Assembly: GCA_050011755.1 (NCBI GenBank)
Contig: JBEKIM010000188.1
Location: forward strand, 1-15,931
Source of the DNA: Bog-159 sp050011755
GTDB lineage: Bacteria; Acidobacteriota; Terriglobia; Bryobacterales; Bryobacteraceae
Direction of reading: 5' to 3'
DNA length: 15,931 bases
Below are positions 1-7,180 of this stretch, in pieces. Position 1 is the stretch's first letter. Each line of letters begins with the position of its first letter. The position numbers were made by a program, and so were the translations under genes. The notes beneath the pieces were generated by a model. It ran no database searches, was not told the DNA's origin, and saw only the letters and a program-made list of their open reading frames with translations.

Positions 1-121
1 CGGCTTTCCAGCCGGCTTAGCCGCCTGAAAAGGCGGCTGCGGGCATGATTGCCCGCCCCACGGTGAGTTTTCGACGATGCCCCGCAGGGGGTCTCGCCGC
101 TGTTTCACCCGCATCCGCGGG
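1..121. repeat. Cluster of five short inverted repeats, no gene
   Basis: This stretch holds no convincing gene but a run of GC-rich inverted repeats. CGGCT/AGCCG pairs at 1-5 and 10-14. AGCCGCCT/AGGCGGCT at 19-26 and 31-38 is a perfect 8-bp stem around GAAA. GCGGGC/GCCCGC lies at 39-44 and 51-56, CCCC/GGGG at 80-83 and 87-90, and CCCGC/GCGGG at 108-112 and 117-121. It lies just downstream of the stop of the minus-strand permease, so it may act in 3'-end formation, or be a dispersed palindromic repeat of the REP type. No T-run follows any stem on the minus strand, which argues against a classical intrinsic terminator. The repeats are seen directly; any function is inference. Confidence 0.5.
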
Positions 122-154
122 GGCGCCCGCTGAAGCGTGCGCCACGGGGGTCCG

Positions 155-2584
155 TCACTCGTGGCGGAGCGCGACGGACGGCTCGATGCGGGCGGCGCGC
201 CATGCCGGCAAACATGCGGAGATTGCCGTCGAGATCAGGATCGCGCCGAGCACGCCGATCCAAGCCGGCGCGTCGGTAAGGCGGACGCCAAAAAGCTGAC
301 TCTCAACCGCGAGCCCGGCGGCAACCGCGCCGGCAGTGCCCGCGGCCAGACCTAAGGCGACGACCGCTCCACCGCGCGCCAGAATCATGCGCACAATTTG
401 GATCTGGCGGGCACCGAGCGCCACCCGGATTCCGATCTCACGCCGGCGAAGCTCGACCCAGTGAGCGAGCGAACCATACAAGCCCACGACCGCGAGCAAC
501 ATGCCGGCGACCGCCAATCCATTCAAGAGGAAGGCCACAAAACGCCGCAGCCGCAAGGAGCCGGCGACGCGCTCATCCATGCGCCGTACATCGAATAGAG
601 CGATGCCCGGGTTCAATCCGGCGATGACCTTGCGCACGGCCGAGGTGGGATCGAGATCGCCCTTGGTTCGCAGCACCAGGTACATGGCATCGGCGCGCTC
701 CTGCAGTTCGGGATAATACACTTCAGGTTCGCCGGGTCCGCCCAAGTCGCTGTTATGCACGCTGCCGACAACCCCGACGATGGTCGCCGGAGTGTCCGCC
801 CCACCGCTGCCGATGAGTTTGCCGAGCGGGTCCTCGCCGGGAAAATAGCGGTGTGCCAATGCTTCATCGATAACGGCAACCAGCGGCGCGCCCGCGCGGT
901 CGCGATTCGTAAACGTGCGGCCACGCAACAGCGGAATTCCCATGGCTTCGAAGTAGCCGGGAAGCGCGATGCCGATCTGCGCTTCCGGAGGCGGGGTCCT
1001 TTTGGGCTGCTGGGGCAATTGCAGCGCTTCGGCCCAGACTCCGCTGGGATTGAACGGAAGCGCATTAGAGCCCGAAGCCGCCTGGACCCCGGGCATGGAC
1101 GCGAGTTCTTGGAGCAGCGGTTCGAAGAACCGCGTATTCCAACTCTGAACGGCGGTATCCCTCCAGCCCGACAGGGTGAGCGCCGCGGTCCAAACGTGTT
1201 GCGGCTCGAACCCGGGCGGGATGCGCGTTAGATTCAGAAAGCTGCGGCTCAACTGCGCGGCGGTGAAGACGAGGGCGACGGCGACGGCGACTTGAGCCGC
1301 CACAATTCCATCTCGCCAGCCGCCGCCTCTTGTCGAGGTGCGCGTAGCTCCGCCTTTCAGCGCCTGCTCGACGGGGAGACTCGCGGTGAGCATGGCCGGG
1401 AGGAGTCCGGCAAAGACGGTGGTGAGCAGAGCCAGCGCCACCGCAAAAAGCAAGGTCCAGCCTTGGACTGGCGTGGGCTGGTTCAGAGGTCCGTAGAGAT
1501 TGACTAGGTGCACCGGCCAGACGGCGAAGACAATGCCGAGGGCACAACCAAAAGAAGCGAGCACTCCTGTTTCGGCGAGGACCTGGCGAACAATCCGAGA
1601 TTTCGTAGCGCCTATTGCCATTCTCACAGACATTTCGCTATGCCGTGCGGTGGCGCGAATCAACAGCAAGCCACTCACATTGATGCAGGCAATCAGCAGG
1701 ACGGCAAGAACGGCGGCGAATGCCAGGTAGAGCCAGCGCCGGATCGATTCAGTCTGTTCATCGCCGAGCTGGCGTGTGGTGAAGCGCCAGCCCTGGCTTC
1801 TGGGATAGAACATCGGGTAGCTGGATCCGAGTTGGTCGCCGATCAGTTGCAGCACCGCTTGCGCGCGTTCCGGAGTGACTGCCGGAGAGAGCCGCGCGAC
1901 CATATGCAGCCACTTCTCGAGCCGCCCTCCCTCCAAAGTAAATTCAGTCCGCCGCGGAGCCACGGGAACCCAGAGTTGAGTTTCGCGCGAGGGGAACTGG
2001 AAGGTAGGCGGCATGACGCCGATCACCGTGTAGGGCTCTCCGTTTAAGTGAATCGTTCGGCCCAGCACACGGGGATCGGCGCCAAAGGTGTTGCGCCACA
2101 AACTGTCGCTAAGGACCGCGGTTCCTGGGGCGCCATGCCGATCTTCGGCCGCGGAAAAGGTCCGGCCCAATTGCGGCTTCACGCCGAGAGTGCCAAAGAG
2201 CGTCGCGGAAGCGTTGACGACGTCGATATGCCGTGCGTCGCCCGAGCCGGTGAGCGTGAGGTCGTTCCAGTAGAAGATGCCGGCATTCGCGAACACGTCG
2301 GTGTGCCGCTGGATCTGGGCATAGTCGAATGCGGAAACGCCCGCTACCGAGACCTGATTCTTAGGAAAGGAATTGTGGACGAAGAACAGACGCCGCGCAT
2401 CCGGGTAGGGCAGCGGCTTGAGCACAGCCTGATAGAGAACGCTGAAGACCGCTGTCGAGCCGCCGATTCCAAGGGCCAGGATGACTACGGCCACGAGGGC
2501 GAACCCGGGCTGCTTCCGCATCTGGCGGAAGGCGAGGAGCAGGTCGTGGACCAGATCCGCGCCGAGCTGTTTCGCGGCAACCAT
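155..2584 (-). CDS. ADOP-family ABC transporter permease (duplicated MacB/FtsX type)
   Basis: An 809-residue membrane protein with two MacB-like halves. TM1 is at about residues 27-50, followed by a periplasmic MacB_PCD-type domain to about 280, then an FtsX-type bundle of three helices (about 285-400). A second half follows with its own helix near 425-445, a periplasmic domain, and three C-terminal helices ending with the family-typical ARIEPSVALRHE. This matches the acidobacterial duplicated orphan permeases, which usually occur without an adjacent ATPase; none is seen here. The N-terminal cytoplasmic prefix domain of many ADOPs is absent, since TM1 begins about 27 residues in. The ATG lies 48 bp after the YceI stop, with no good Shine-Dalgarno but an extended -10 just upstream, so it may be transcribed on its own. 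The exported substrate is unknown; efflux or lipoprotein/peptide export is the family expectation. Confidence 0.93.
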   Translation of the reverse strand: MVAAKQLGADLVHDLLLAFRQMRKQPGFALVAVVILALGIGGSTAVFSVLYQAVLKPLPYPDARRLFFVHNSFPKNQVSVAGVSAFDYAQIQRHTDVFANAGIFYWNDLTLTGSGDARHIDVVNASATLFGTLGVKPQLGRTFSAAEDRHGAPGTAVLSDSLWRNTFGADPRVLGRTIHLNGEPYTVIGVMPPTFQFPSRETQLWVPVAPRRTEFTLEGGRLEKWLHMVARLSPAVTPERAQAVLQLIGDQLGSSYPMFYPRSQGWRFTTRQLGDEQTESIRRWLYLAFAAVLAVLLIACINVSGLLLIRATARHSEMSVRMAIGATKSRIVRQVLAETGVLASFGCALGIVFAVWPVHLVNLYGPLNQPTPVQGWTLLFAVALALLTTVFAGLLPAMLTASLPVEQALKGGATRTSTRGGGWRDGIVAAQVAVAVALVFTAAQLSRSFLNLTRIPPGFEPQHVWTAALTLSGWRDTAVQSWNTRFFEPLLQELASMPGVQAASGSNALPFNPSGVWAEALQLPQQPKRTPPPEAQIGIALPGYFEAMGIPLLRGRTFTNRDRAGAPLVAVIDEALAHRYFPGEDPLGKLIGSGGADTPATIVGVVGSVHNSDLGGPGEPEVYYPELQERADAMYLVLRTKGDLDPTSAVRKVIAGLNPGIALFDVRRMDERVAGSLRLRRFVAFLLNGLAVAGMLLAVVGLYGSLAHWVELRRREIGIRVALGARQIQIVRMILARGGAVVALGLAAGTAGAVAAGLAVESQLFGVRLTDAPAWIGVLGAILISTAISACLPAWRAARIEPSVALRHE

Positions 2585-2593
2585 ATCGACGCG

Positions 2594-2602
2594 ATTCTAT
2601 CA
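2594..2602 (-). promoter_or_regulatory. Extended -10 promoter element upstream of the ADOP gene
   Basis: On the minus strand the motif TGATAGAAT (TG-N-TAGAAT) ends 9 nt before the ATG at 2584. Predicted transcription would start about 2-3 nt before that ATG, giving an essentially leaderless message, which fits the lack of a Shine-Dalgarno. There is no convincing -35. This is a motif match only. Confidence 0.35.
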
Positions 2603-2632
2603 CCCCGGAAGCGTTCCGCGGGTTAGGCGGCC

Positions 2633-3229
2633 TTACTTTGAGTAAGCGGCAATGTCGATGTCCACTTTGTCGCTGACTCGAAGGAGAAAAGTGCTGGGGT
2701 TCTTCATTCCCCACTTTACGTACGGGATGGTGAAGCGCATTTTGGCCGTGGCTTTGCCGTCGGTCACCTGCACGTGCACGGGCACCATGATTTCGTGCGC
2801 GGCGCCATGGATCCGGAATGTGCCGTGCACCTGAACTTCGGAGGAGCCCTGGGAAGCTACCGTGCCTTCGACCCGGTCGGGGACAAACAGGATGTCCTGA
2901 AAACGGCCGCTCTCCAGAATATTCTTGTGCATGCGACTGTCTCGCCCATCGCTGCCGCTCTCGCCGCTGGCGGCGTCCACGGCGACTTCGCCGCTGATTT
3001 TTCCGGTCGAAGGGTCGAACCGGATGACGCCATGTTTGACTTTGAAATCGCCGTGAACCGTGTGTAGGACATCCGCCAGGGTGAACTGCACGGTGGTGCG
3101 GGCGGTATCCAGGTCGAGCACAATTTCCTGGCCTGGTGTGGGCGCGGCAGTGAGCAAACTGCCGAACAGGGCCGCGGCGACAAGAATCGACTTGCAGCCT
3201 GAGATCGTCGGGATTATGTTTTCCGCCAT
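2633..3229 (-). CDS. YceI-family exported protein
   Basis: A 198-residue protein with an N-terminal signal segment (hydrophobic core at about residues 14-26, likely cleavage near 30), followed by a full-length YceI domain. The domain begins IVLDLDTARTTVQFTLADVLHTVHG and later has SRMHKNILESGRF, FRIHGAAHEI and a C-terminal strand ending DIDIAAYSK. YceI proteins are periplasmic lipocalin-like beta-barrels; the founding structures bind polyisoprenoid lipids. I chose the ATG at 3229 because the open frame extended to 3496 only adds out-of-frame readings of the upstream gene, while this start gives a signal peptide. The start overlaps the upstream zinc-ribbon gene by 16 bp, which suggests translational coupling. 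With a reductase and an aminotransferase upstream, a lipid-carrier role is a reasonable guess but not shown. Confidence 0.9.
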   Translation of the reverse strand: MAENIIPTISGCKSILVAAALFGSLLTAAPTPGQEIVLDLDTARTTVQFTLADVLHTVHGDFKVKHGVIRFDPSTGKISGEVAVDAASGESGSDGRDSRMHKNILESGRFQDILFVPDRVEGTVASQGSSEVQVHGTFRIHGAAHEIMVPVHVQVTDGKATAKMRFTIPYVKWGMKNPSTFLLRVSDKVDIDIAAYSK

Positions 3230-3489
3230 CCGCGAGGGGTTTTCTTGTAGATCAGCCAAAGAGTCGAGAGGCCGGCAGCGAGCGAAAGAATGCCCATGGT
3301 CAGGGCCTTGACGATGTGGCGCTCGATCAGCCCTTCCCCGGTCGCCAGGAAGCCGACAAACAGCAGCATATAGGCCAACAGAAACATCGCCAGGAGGCCC
3401 TTTGTCAGCATGGGCCCGTAGGTCGCTTGACAGCCGGGGCAGGTCAAGGATCCCGCCTCGACGTTTTTGCCGCACAGTCCGCAAATCAT
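3214..3489 (-). CDS. Small zinc-ribbon protein with two membrane segments
   Basis: A 91-residue protein. Cys3, Cys6, Cys17 and Cys20 form a CxxC-N10-CxxC zinc ribbon at the very N-terminus. Two hydrophobic segments follow, at about residues 28-50 and 60-82, and then a short basic tail (KKTPRGWRKT). It is probably an inner-membrane protein with the ribbon and tail in the cytoplasm. The ATG lies 10 nt after the stop of the FAD oxidoreductase, and the 3' end overlaps the YceI gene, so it sits inside an operon. Ribbon-plus-membrane proteins of this kind are common and mostly uncharacterised. I can assign no reaction; a scaffold or regulatory role is conceivable. Confidence 0.82.
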   Translation of the reverse strand: MICGLCGKNVEAGSLTCPGCQATYGPMLTKGLLAMFLLAYMLLFVGFLATGEGLIERHIVKALTMGILSLAAGLSTLWLIYKKTPRGWRKT

Positions 3490-3499
3490 AAATCACAGC

Positions 3500-4516
3500 T
3501 TAACCGATCAACATGCGCCAGGCCAGGGCGCAACCGCTGGCCGCAAATTCAACCGGCGAAAGGACGCCAACGTGCATCGACAACATGTTACGGAAGATCC
3601 CTGGCTGGGCGGCGAGAGCCTGGAGGGCGTGGTAATGCGCAAGCGTCCCCATCGCCAGGCTGTCGGCCAGTGCAATCGCCTGGCGGAAGGACTGGCAGAG
3701 TCCCTCTCCGGTGATCGCGTCCACCGAGCCGGAGGCATCACCAACCAGAGCTACGCGGTCGCGCCACACCCGCCGGAGCCGGCAATTCGCAGTGACCGCG
3801 CCGCGCTCCGAGGTGGTGCGGCATGCGCCCCCGAGCCTCGCGCGAAGTTCGGGAAATTGCTCCAGCGCCTTATCCAGCCGCAAGTGCGAATCCCTGGAGA
3901 TGAGGGCAACACAAACTTCCTCGGGGCTGACGGGCGTCACATAAATCTGGCAGCCGGCGCCCCAATGCAATTCCATCGAATCGCTCCAGGGCGCCACGCG
4001 GCAGTGAATCCGGAATCCGAAGCGCTGGGGCTTCAGCCGGCATGCGGAGAGCCCGGCCCATCGTCTGACGCGCGAGTGGAAGCCGTCGGCGCCGACAATC
4101 CAGCGCGCGGGTACAGTCTGGCCCTCCAGTTTCACGCCTTCGGCGCAGATTCCAGTGACGGTCGTACCCCACAACATGCGGACCCCGGCAGCGGAAGCCG
4201 CGCGGATCATTTTGGGATGCAGCACCGTGCGCCGCACGCCGAGCGCATAGCCTTCCGGAAAGCCCGCTTCCACCGAAACGCCGGCGCCGACAAAGCGAAT
4301 GCCGTGGAACGCATGGGCCTCGCCCGCTTCGATCGTGATGCCGAGACTGCGGAGCGCGGCCAAGCCATCCGGCATTAAGCCTTCGCCGCATGCCTTATCG
4401 ATGGGCGGGCGCGCGCCGTCCGCCAGCGTGACTTGCAGGCCTTTGCGCCGCGCGGCTATGGCCGTCGCCAGCCCGGCCGGTCCGCCGCCAATCACGAATA
4501 TGTCGGTTGCCTGCAT
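3500..4516 (-). CDS. FAD-dependent oxidoreductase, geranylgeranyl-reductase-like
   Basis: A 338-residue flavoprotein of the p-hydroxybenzoate-hydroxylase fold. The Rossmann motif is at residues 8-15 (VIGGGPAG). DKACGEGLMP at 40-49 includes Cys43, typical of the geranylgeranyl-reductase-like branch. The second FAD motif GADG is at 142-145, and the third, VGDASGSVDAITGEGL, runs over about 258-273 with Gly259-Asp260. The family includes isoprenoid-chain reductases and flavin monooxygenases, often beside lipid or type III polyketide genes; no polyketide synthase is present here. The ATG shares its A with the stop of the aminotransferase (TGATG), a classic translational-coupling overlap, so the two enzymes are very likely co-produced. 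The substrate is unknown: isoprenoid or alkyl-chain reduction and hydroxylation of an aminated product are both possible. Confidence 0.88.
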   Translation of the reverse strand: MQATDIFVIGGGPAGLATAIAARRKGLQVTLADGARPPIDKACGEGLMPDGLAALRSLGITIEAGEAHAFHGIRFVGAGVSVEAGFPEGYALGVRRTVLHPKMIRAASAAGVRMLWGTTVTGICAEGVKLEGQTVPARWIVGADGFHSRVRRWAGLSACRLKPQRFGFRIHCRVAPWSDSMELHWGAGCQIYVTPVSPEEVCVALISRDSHLRLDKALEQFPELRARLGGACRTTSERGAVTANCRLRRVWRDRVALVGDASGSVDAITGEGLCQSFRQAIALADSLAMGTLAHYHALQALAAQPGIFRNMLSMHVGVLSPVEFAASGCALAWRMLIG

Positions 4517-5883
4517 CAGATATTAATGGCTCGGCTCGCCAGGCCCAGCGCTTCCGACCAGAAGACGTTGGAGGAGTGAACCAGTTCCACCACGCCGCGC
4601 ATGGCGGAGACGAATTCATCGAGCTGCGCCTCCGACACGACCAGGGGTGGGGCTACTTTGAGCACCAGGAAGTTGTTGCCGCAGATTTGCGTGAGGATGT
4701 TCCGGTCGCGGAATAGACGCATTACCAGAACCTGTCCGAACATTCCGGGATGAATCCTGCGAAACGTTTCGAAGGGGATGCGTAGACGCAGTTGGCGCGG
4801 GGCCGTGAATTCGATGCCGGAGAGCATCCCGAGGCCGCGGACTTCTTTCACCATTTCAAAGCCAGCGAGCGCTTCCGTGAGGCGGCGCCGAAGTTCCGCG
4901 CCTAGAGTTGTGGCGCGTTCACCGAGACGGCCGCGTTCGACTACTTCCAACGCCGCCAGGCCGGCCCGCATGGCCAGGCTGTTTTCACTGAATGTGGACG
5001 TGTGCACAATGGCCCGCTGCAGCGAGCCGTAAACGGAATGGTAGATGGCGTCGGACACCAGCACGGCACCGCAGGGAATCAGCCCACCGCTCAAGGCCTT
5101 GGCCAGAATCACTATGTCGGGATCGAGGCCGAAATGATGCGCGGCGAGAAAAGGACCCGTGCGGTACATGCCGGTCTGCACTTCGTCGAGCACGAACAGC
5201 GTGCCGTAGCGCCGGCAAAGCGCCTGCGCGGCTTGCAGGTACCCGGACGCCGGGAGGCGGATGCCCGCTTCAGCCTGCACGGGTTCGACGATGAAGGCCG
5301 CGAATCGCTTGGTCGAGAGGCGCTCCTCGAGATCCGGGAGATTGCCAAATGGCAACGCCTCGGTGCCTGGAAGAAGAGGACCAAAGCCTTCCCGCCAGAA
5401 GGGGTCGCCCATCAGCGAAAGCGCGCCGCAGGTGAGGCCATGGAAGGCTCCCTGCGCATATAGCAGCCCGGGACGCCCCGTGTGCGCACGGGAGAACTTG
5501 ATAGCTGTTTCGACGCCCTCGCTGCCGGAACTGCCGAACGAGACCTTGGTGAGCCGTCCGCCGGCGCGCCGGCAAAGCTGCTGGGCCAGTTCGCCCGCCA
5601 ATTCCGGCACGTGACTCTGCAACATGGCGGGGCCGTCGCCACTTAACTCACGCTGCAGGGCGGCCACGATGACGGGATGGTTGTGTCCGGTATTGTGGAC
5701 GCAGTAGCCCGAGAGAAAGTCCAGGATGCGCCGGCCATCCGACGTGAACAGTTCCGCGCCGAGGCAACGCTGGTAGCGGACGTTCATTTGTAACAGATTG
5801 AGGAGCCGTACCCACTGTGGGTTGACGTGTTCGGAATACAGCGCATCCGCGCCGGCGGTTGGCGATACGAGTGTCTCGGTCAA
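4516..5883 (-). CDS. Class III PLP-dependent aminotransferase
   Basis: About 455 residues of a fold-type I, class III aminotransferase. The phosphate-binding GSSGSEG lies at about 117-123, VLDEVQTGM at 231-239 supplies the Asp233 that contacts the pyridine nitrogen, and LAKALSGG contains the Schiff-base lysine, Lys262. HTSTFSENSL at about 294-303 holds the conserved Thr. Relatives include ornithine, acetylornithine, putrescine and long-chain omega-aminotransferases; the amino donor and acceptor cannot be told from sequence. Start choice: the frame stays open to an ATG at 6129, but that extension overlaps the upstream gene and is low-complexity and Arg-rich. A TTG at 5883 gives TETLVSPTAGADALYSEHV, a plausible N-terminus; the next ATG (residue 33) would cut into the domain. 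It heads the four-gene cluster ending with YceI. Confidence 0.9.
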   Translation of the reverse strand: MTETLVSPTAGADALYSEHVNPQWVRLLNLLQMNVRYQRCLGAELFTSDGRRILDFLSGYCVHNTGHNHPVIVAALQRELSGDGPAMLQSHVPELAGELAQQLCRRAGGRLTKVSFGSSGSEGVETAIKFSRAHTGRPGLLYAQGAFHGLTCGALSLMGDPFWREGFGPLLPGTEALPFGNLPDLEERLSTKRFAAFIVEPVQAEAGIRLPASGYLQAAQALCRRYGTLFVLDEVQTGMYRTGPFLAAHHFGLDPDIVILAKALSGGLIPCGAVLVSDAIYHSVYGSLQRAIVHTSTFSENSLAMRAGLAALEVVERGRLGERATTLGAELRRRLTEALAGFEMVKEVRGLGMLSGIEFTAPRQLRLRIPFETFRRIHPGMFGQVLVMRLFRDRNILTQICGNNFLVLKVAPPLVVSEAQLDEFVSAMRGVVELVHSSNVFWSEALGLASRAINI

Positions 5884-5969
5884 GATTGTGCCCAGAATTA
5901 GCAGACGAATCGATGCGGCGCCGCGTTTCCTGAATCGCGCCGCGGCAGGGTACCGCCCACGGCTTCGGA

Positions 5970-7175
5970 TCAGGAAATCTGTTTGACTAAACGTTCCAGA
6001 TCCAGCGGGGTATTGGATTCGGTAGCAGGGGCCAGCGACGGCGCGATGGCGAACGCCTCGTTGTGGCCCTCGAACCATACCACGAAGGACGATCGATCCG
6101 CGCCGGCCAGGCGCTGTTGATTCAGCCACGTGTAGTACGCGCCCATATCGGCGTCAATGAGCGACCCCTGGGGGTCTAATTCCGGTTTACGCTGCGTCTC
6201 GGCGAGCAGTTCGTTCATGGGACGGGCTCGCTGCCGGGGAGCGAACCGCAGCAGCAGCGTGACGGGCTGGGCCCTGCGAAACGCCTCGCGAGCGGCCCAT
6301 TGGACAAATGTCGTGCTAAAGACCTGCGTTCCGGAACCTTCGGTGAGCAGGCTGACCTGGAACCGGCTCAGGACGGGGTCTGAGGCGTCTCCCATGCCTA
6401 ACTCGGCCGGACGCATGCGAGCCAGCATTGTGCGGAATGCCTCGGGACCCATGCCGGACTGGAACGTCTTTTGCATTTTATCCTGCAGCACTCCGCGCGC
6501 GGCAGCCAGGGAATCGTAGGAGAAATGGACGAGGCCCCGGCTCGAAACAGGTTCTTCGTTTCCGCCGTCGATGTACCAATGGCTGTAAGGGGCGGAATGC
6601 GCCTGCGCCCTGGCGGCCAATATCTCCAGGAGAGTGCGGAGCCCGTTCGCGGGCTGCACCCGGTTGAAGTAAGCGCCGTGCGGGCGTAGCTTGCGAAAGA
6701 GCTTGTATTTGTTCTCCGCAACATCTTTGCCGAGCGCCACCATCGTCAGACGCGGCACGGCTGGGGGAGCAGGCGGCGCGGCGGCGTTGACGGTTCGCAC
6801 ATACTCGATGGCGGCCGTCCGGAAAAGGTCGATCTGCAGCGTGGCCCAAAGGTGCGCGCTCAGTTGCTCGGAAAACTGGGCGGGTTCATCGACCCAGTCG
6901 AAACTCTCCAGTGCGGGTGTGAGGCGCAGCTTCGCGAAGCCCTCCACTAACTTCTGGCGCTGGCCAGGAGAGCGAGATTCCAAATACGCCAACTGCTGGT
7001 CCAACTCGCGCCGTTCGGGCGGAAACTTCCAATCGTAGACGATGATTTCGCGCAGCAGCAACGGCAAGAAGGCGATGGGCAACTGCTGCAACAGGGTCAC
7101 CCGGCCGGCGGCCAAATCCCGGGCCTGTGGGGGATAAGCGGCAAAGTGGCCGGCTTTCAAATCCCTGGGCAGCAT
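5970..7175 (-). CDS. Conserved-looking protein of unknown function, linked to the Tat phosphatase-fold gene
   Basis: A 401-residue protein that I do not recognise. There is no signal peptide or clear membrane helix; the segment LPIAFLPLLLREII (about 36-49) is hydrophobic but looks like a buried helix. The middle has a proline/alanine linker (APPAPPAVP) followed by LTMVALGKDVAENKYKLFRKL, and later SHWYIDGGNEEP and VVWFEGHNEAF. Aromatic and acidic residues are clustered and could form a ligand pocket. The ATG at 7175 lies 5 nt after the stop of the phosphatase-fold gene, and a good Shine-Dalgarno (GGAGGT) lies inside that gene's last codons, 12 nt before the ATG. The two are therefore surely one transcript and probably function together. 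The frame extended to 7328 is rejected because it overlaps that gene. It would be cytoplasmic, whereas its partner appears exported. Confidence 0.85.
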   Translation of the reverse strand: MLPRDLKAGHFAAYPPQARDLAAGRVTLLQQLPIAFLPLLLREIIVYDWKFPPERRELDQQLAYLESRSPGQRQKLVEGFAKLRLTPALESFDWVDEPAQFSEQLSAHLWATLQIDLFRTAAIEYVRTVNAAAPPAPPAVPRLTMVALGKDVAENKYKLFRKLRPHGAYFNRVQPANGLRTLLEILAARAQAHSAPYSHWYIDGGNEEPVSSRGLVHFSYDSLAAARGVLQDKMQKTFQSGMGPEAFRTMLARMRPAELGMGDASDPVLSRFQVSLLTEGSGTQVFSTTFVQWAAREAFRRAQPVTLLLRFAPRQRARPMNELLAETQRKPELDPQGSLIDADMGAYYTWLNQQRLAGADRSSFVVWFEGHNEAFAIAPSLAPATESNTPLDLERLVKQIS

Positions 7176-7180
7176 ACGGG

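Noticed and set aside
45..299. Plus-strand open frame of 84 codons near the left edge
   Set aside because: It overlaps the palindrome cluster and the 3' end of the ADOP gene, is rich in Arg/Ala/Pro, and has no family features.
2048..2626. Plus-strand open frame of 192 codons
   Set aside because: It lies antisense to the ADOP N-terminal half, whose protein is clearly a permease; the frame reads as a GC-rich shadow without domains.
3230..3496. N-terminal extension of the YceI frame up to 3496
   Set aside because: It reads the zinc-ribbon gene out of frame. The ATG at 3229 gives a proper signal peptide and domain length.
3467..4378. Plus-strand open frame of 303 codons
   Set aside because: It is antisense to the FAD oxidoreductase, whose three flavin motifs are intact. 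The frame has no recognisable fold.
5884..6129. Extension of the aminotransferase frame to an ATG at 6129
   Set aside because: It overlaps the end of the upstream gene and adds an Arg-rich stretch not expected in the family.
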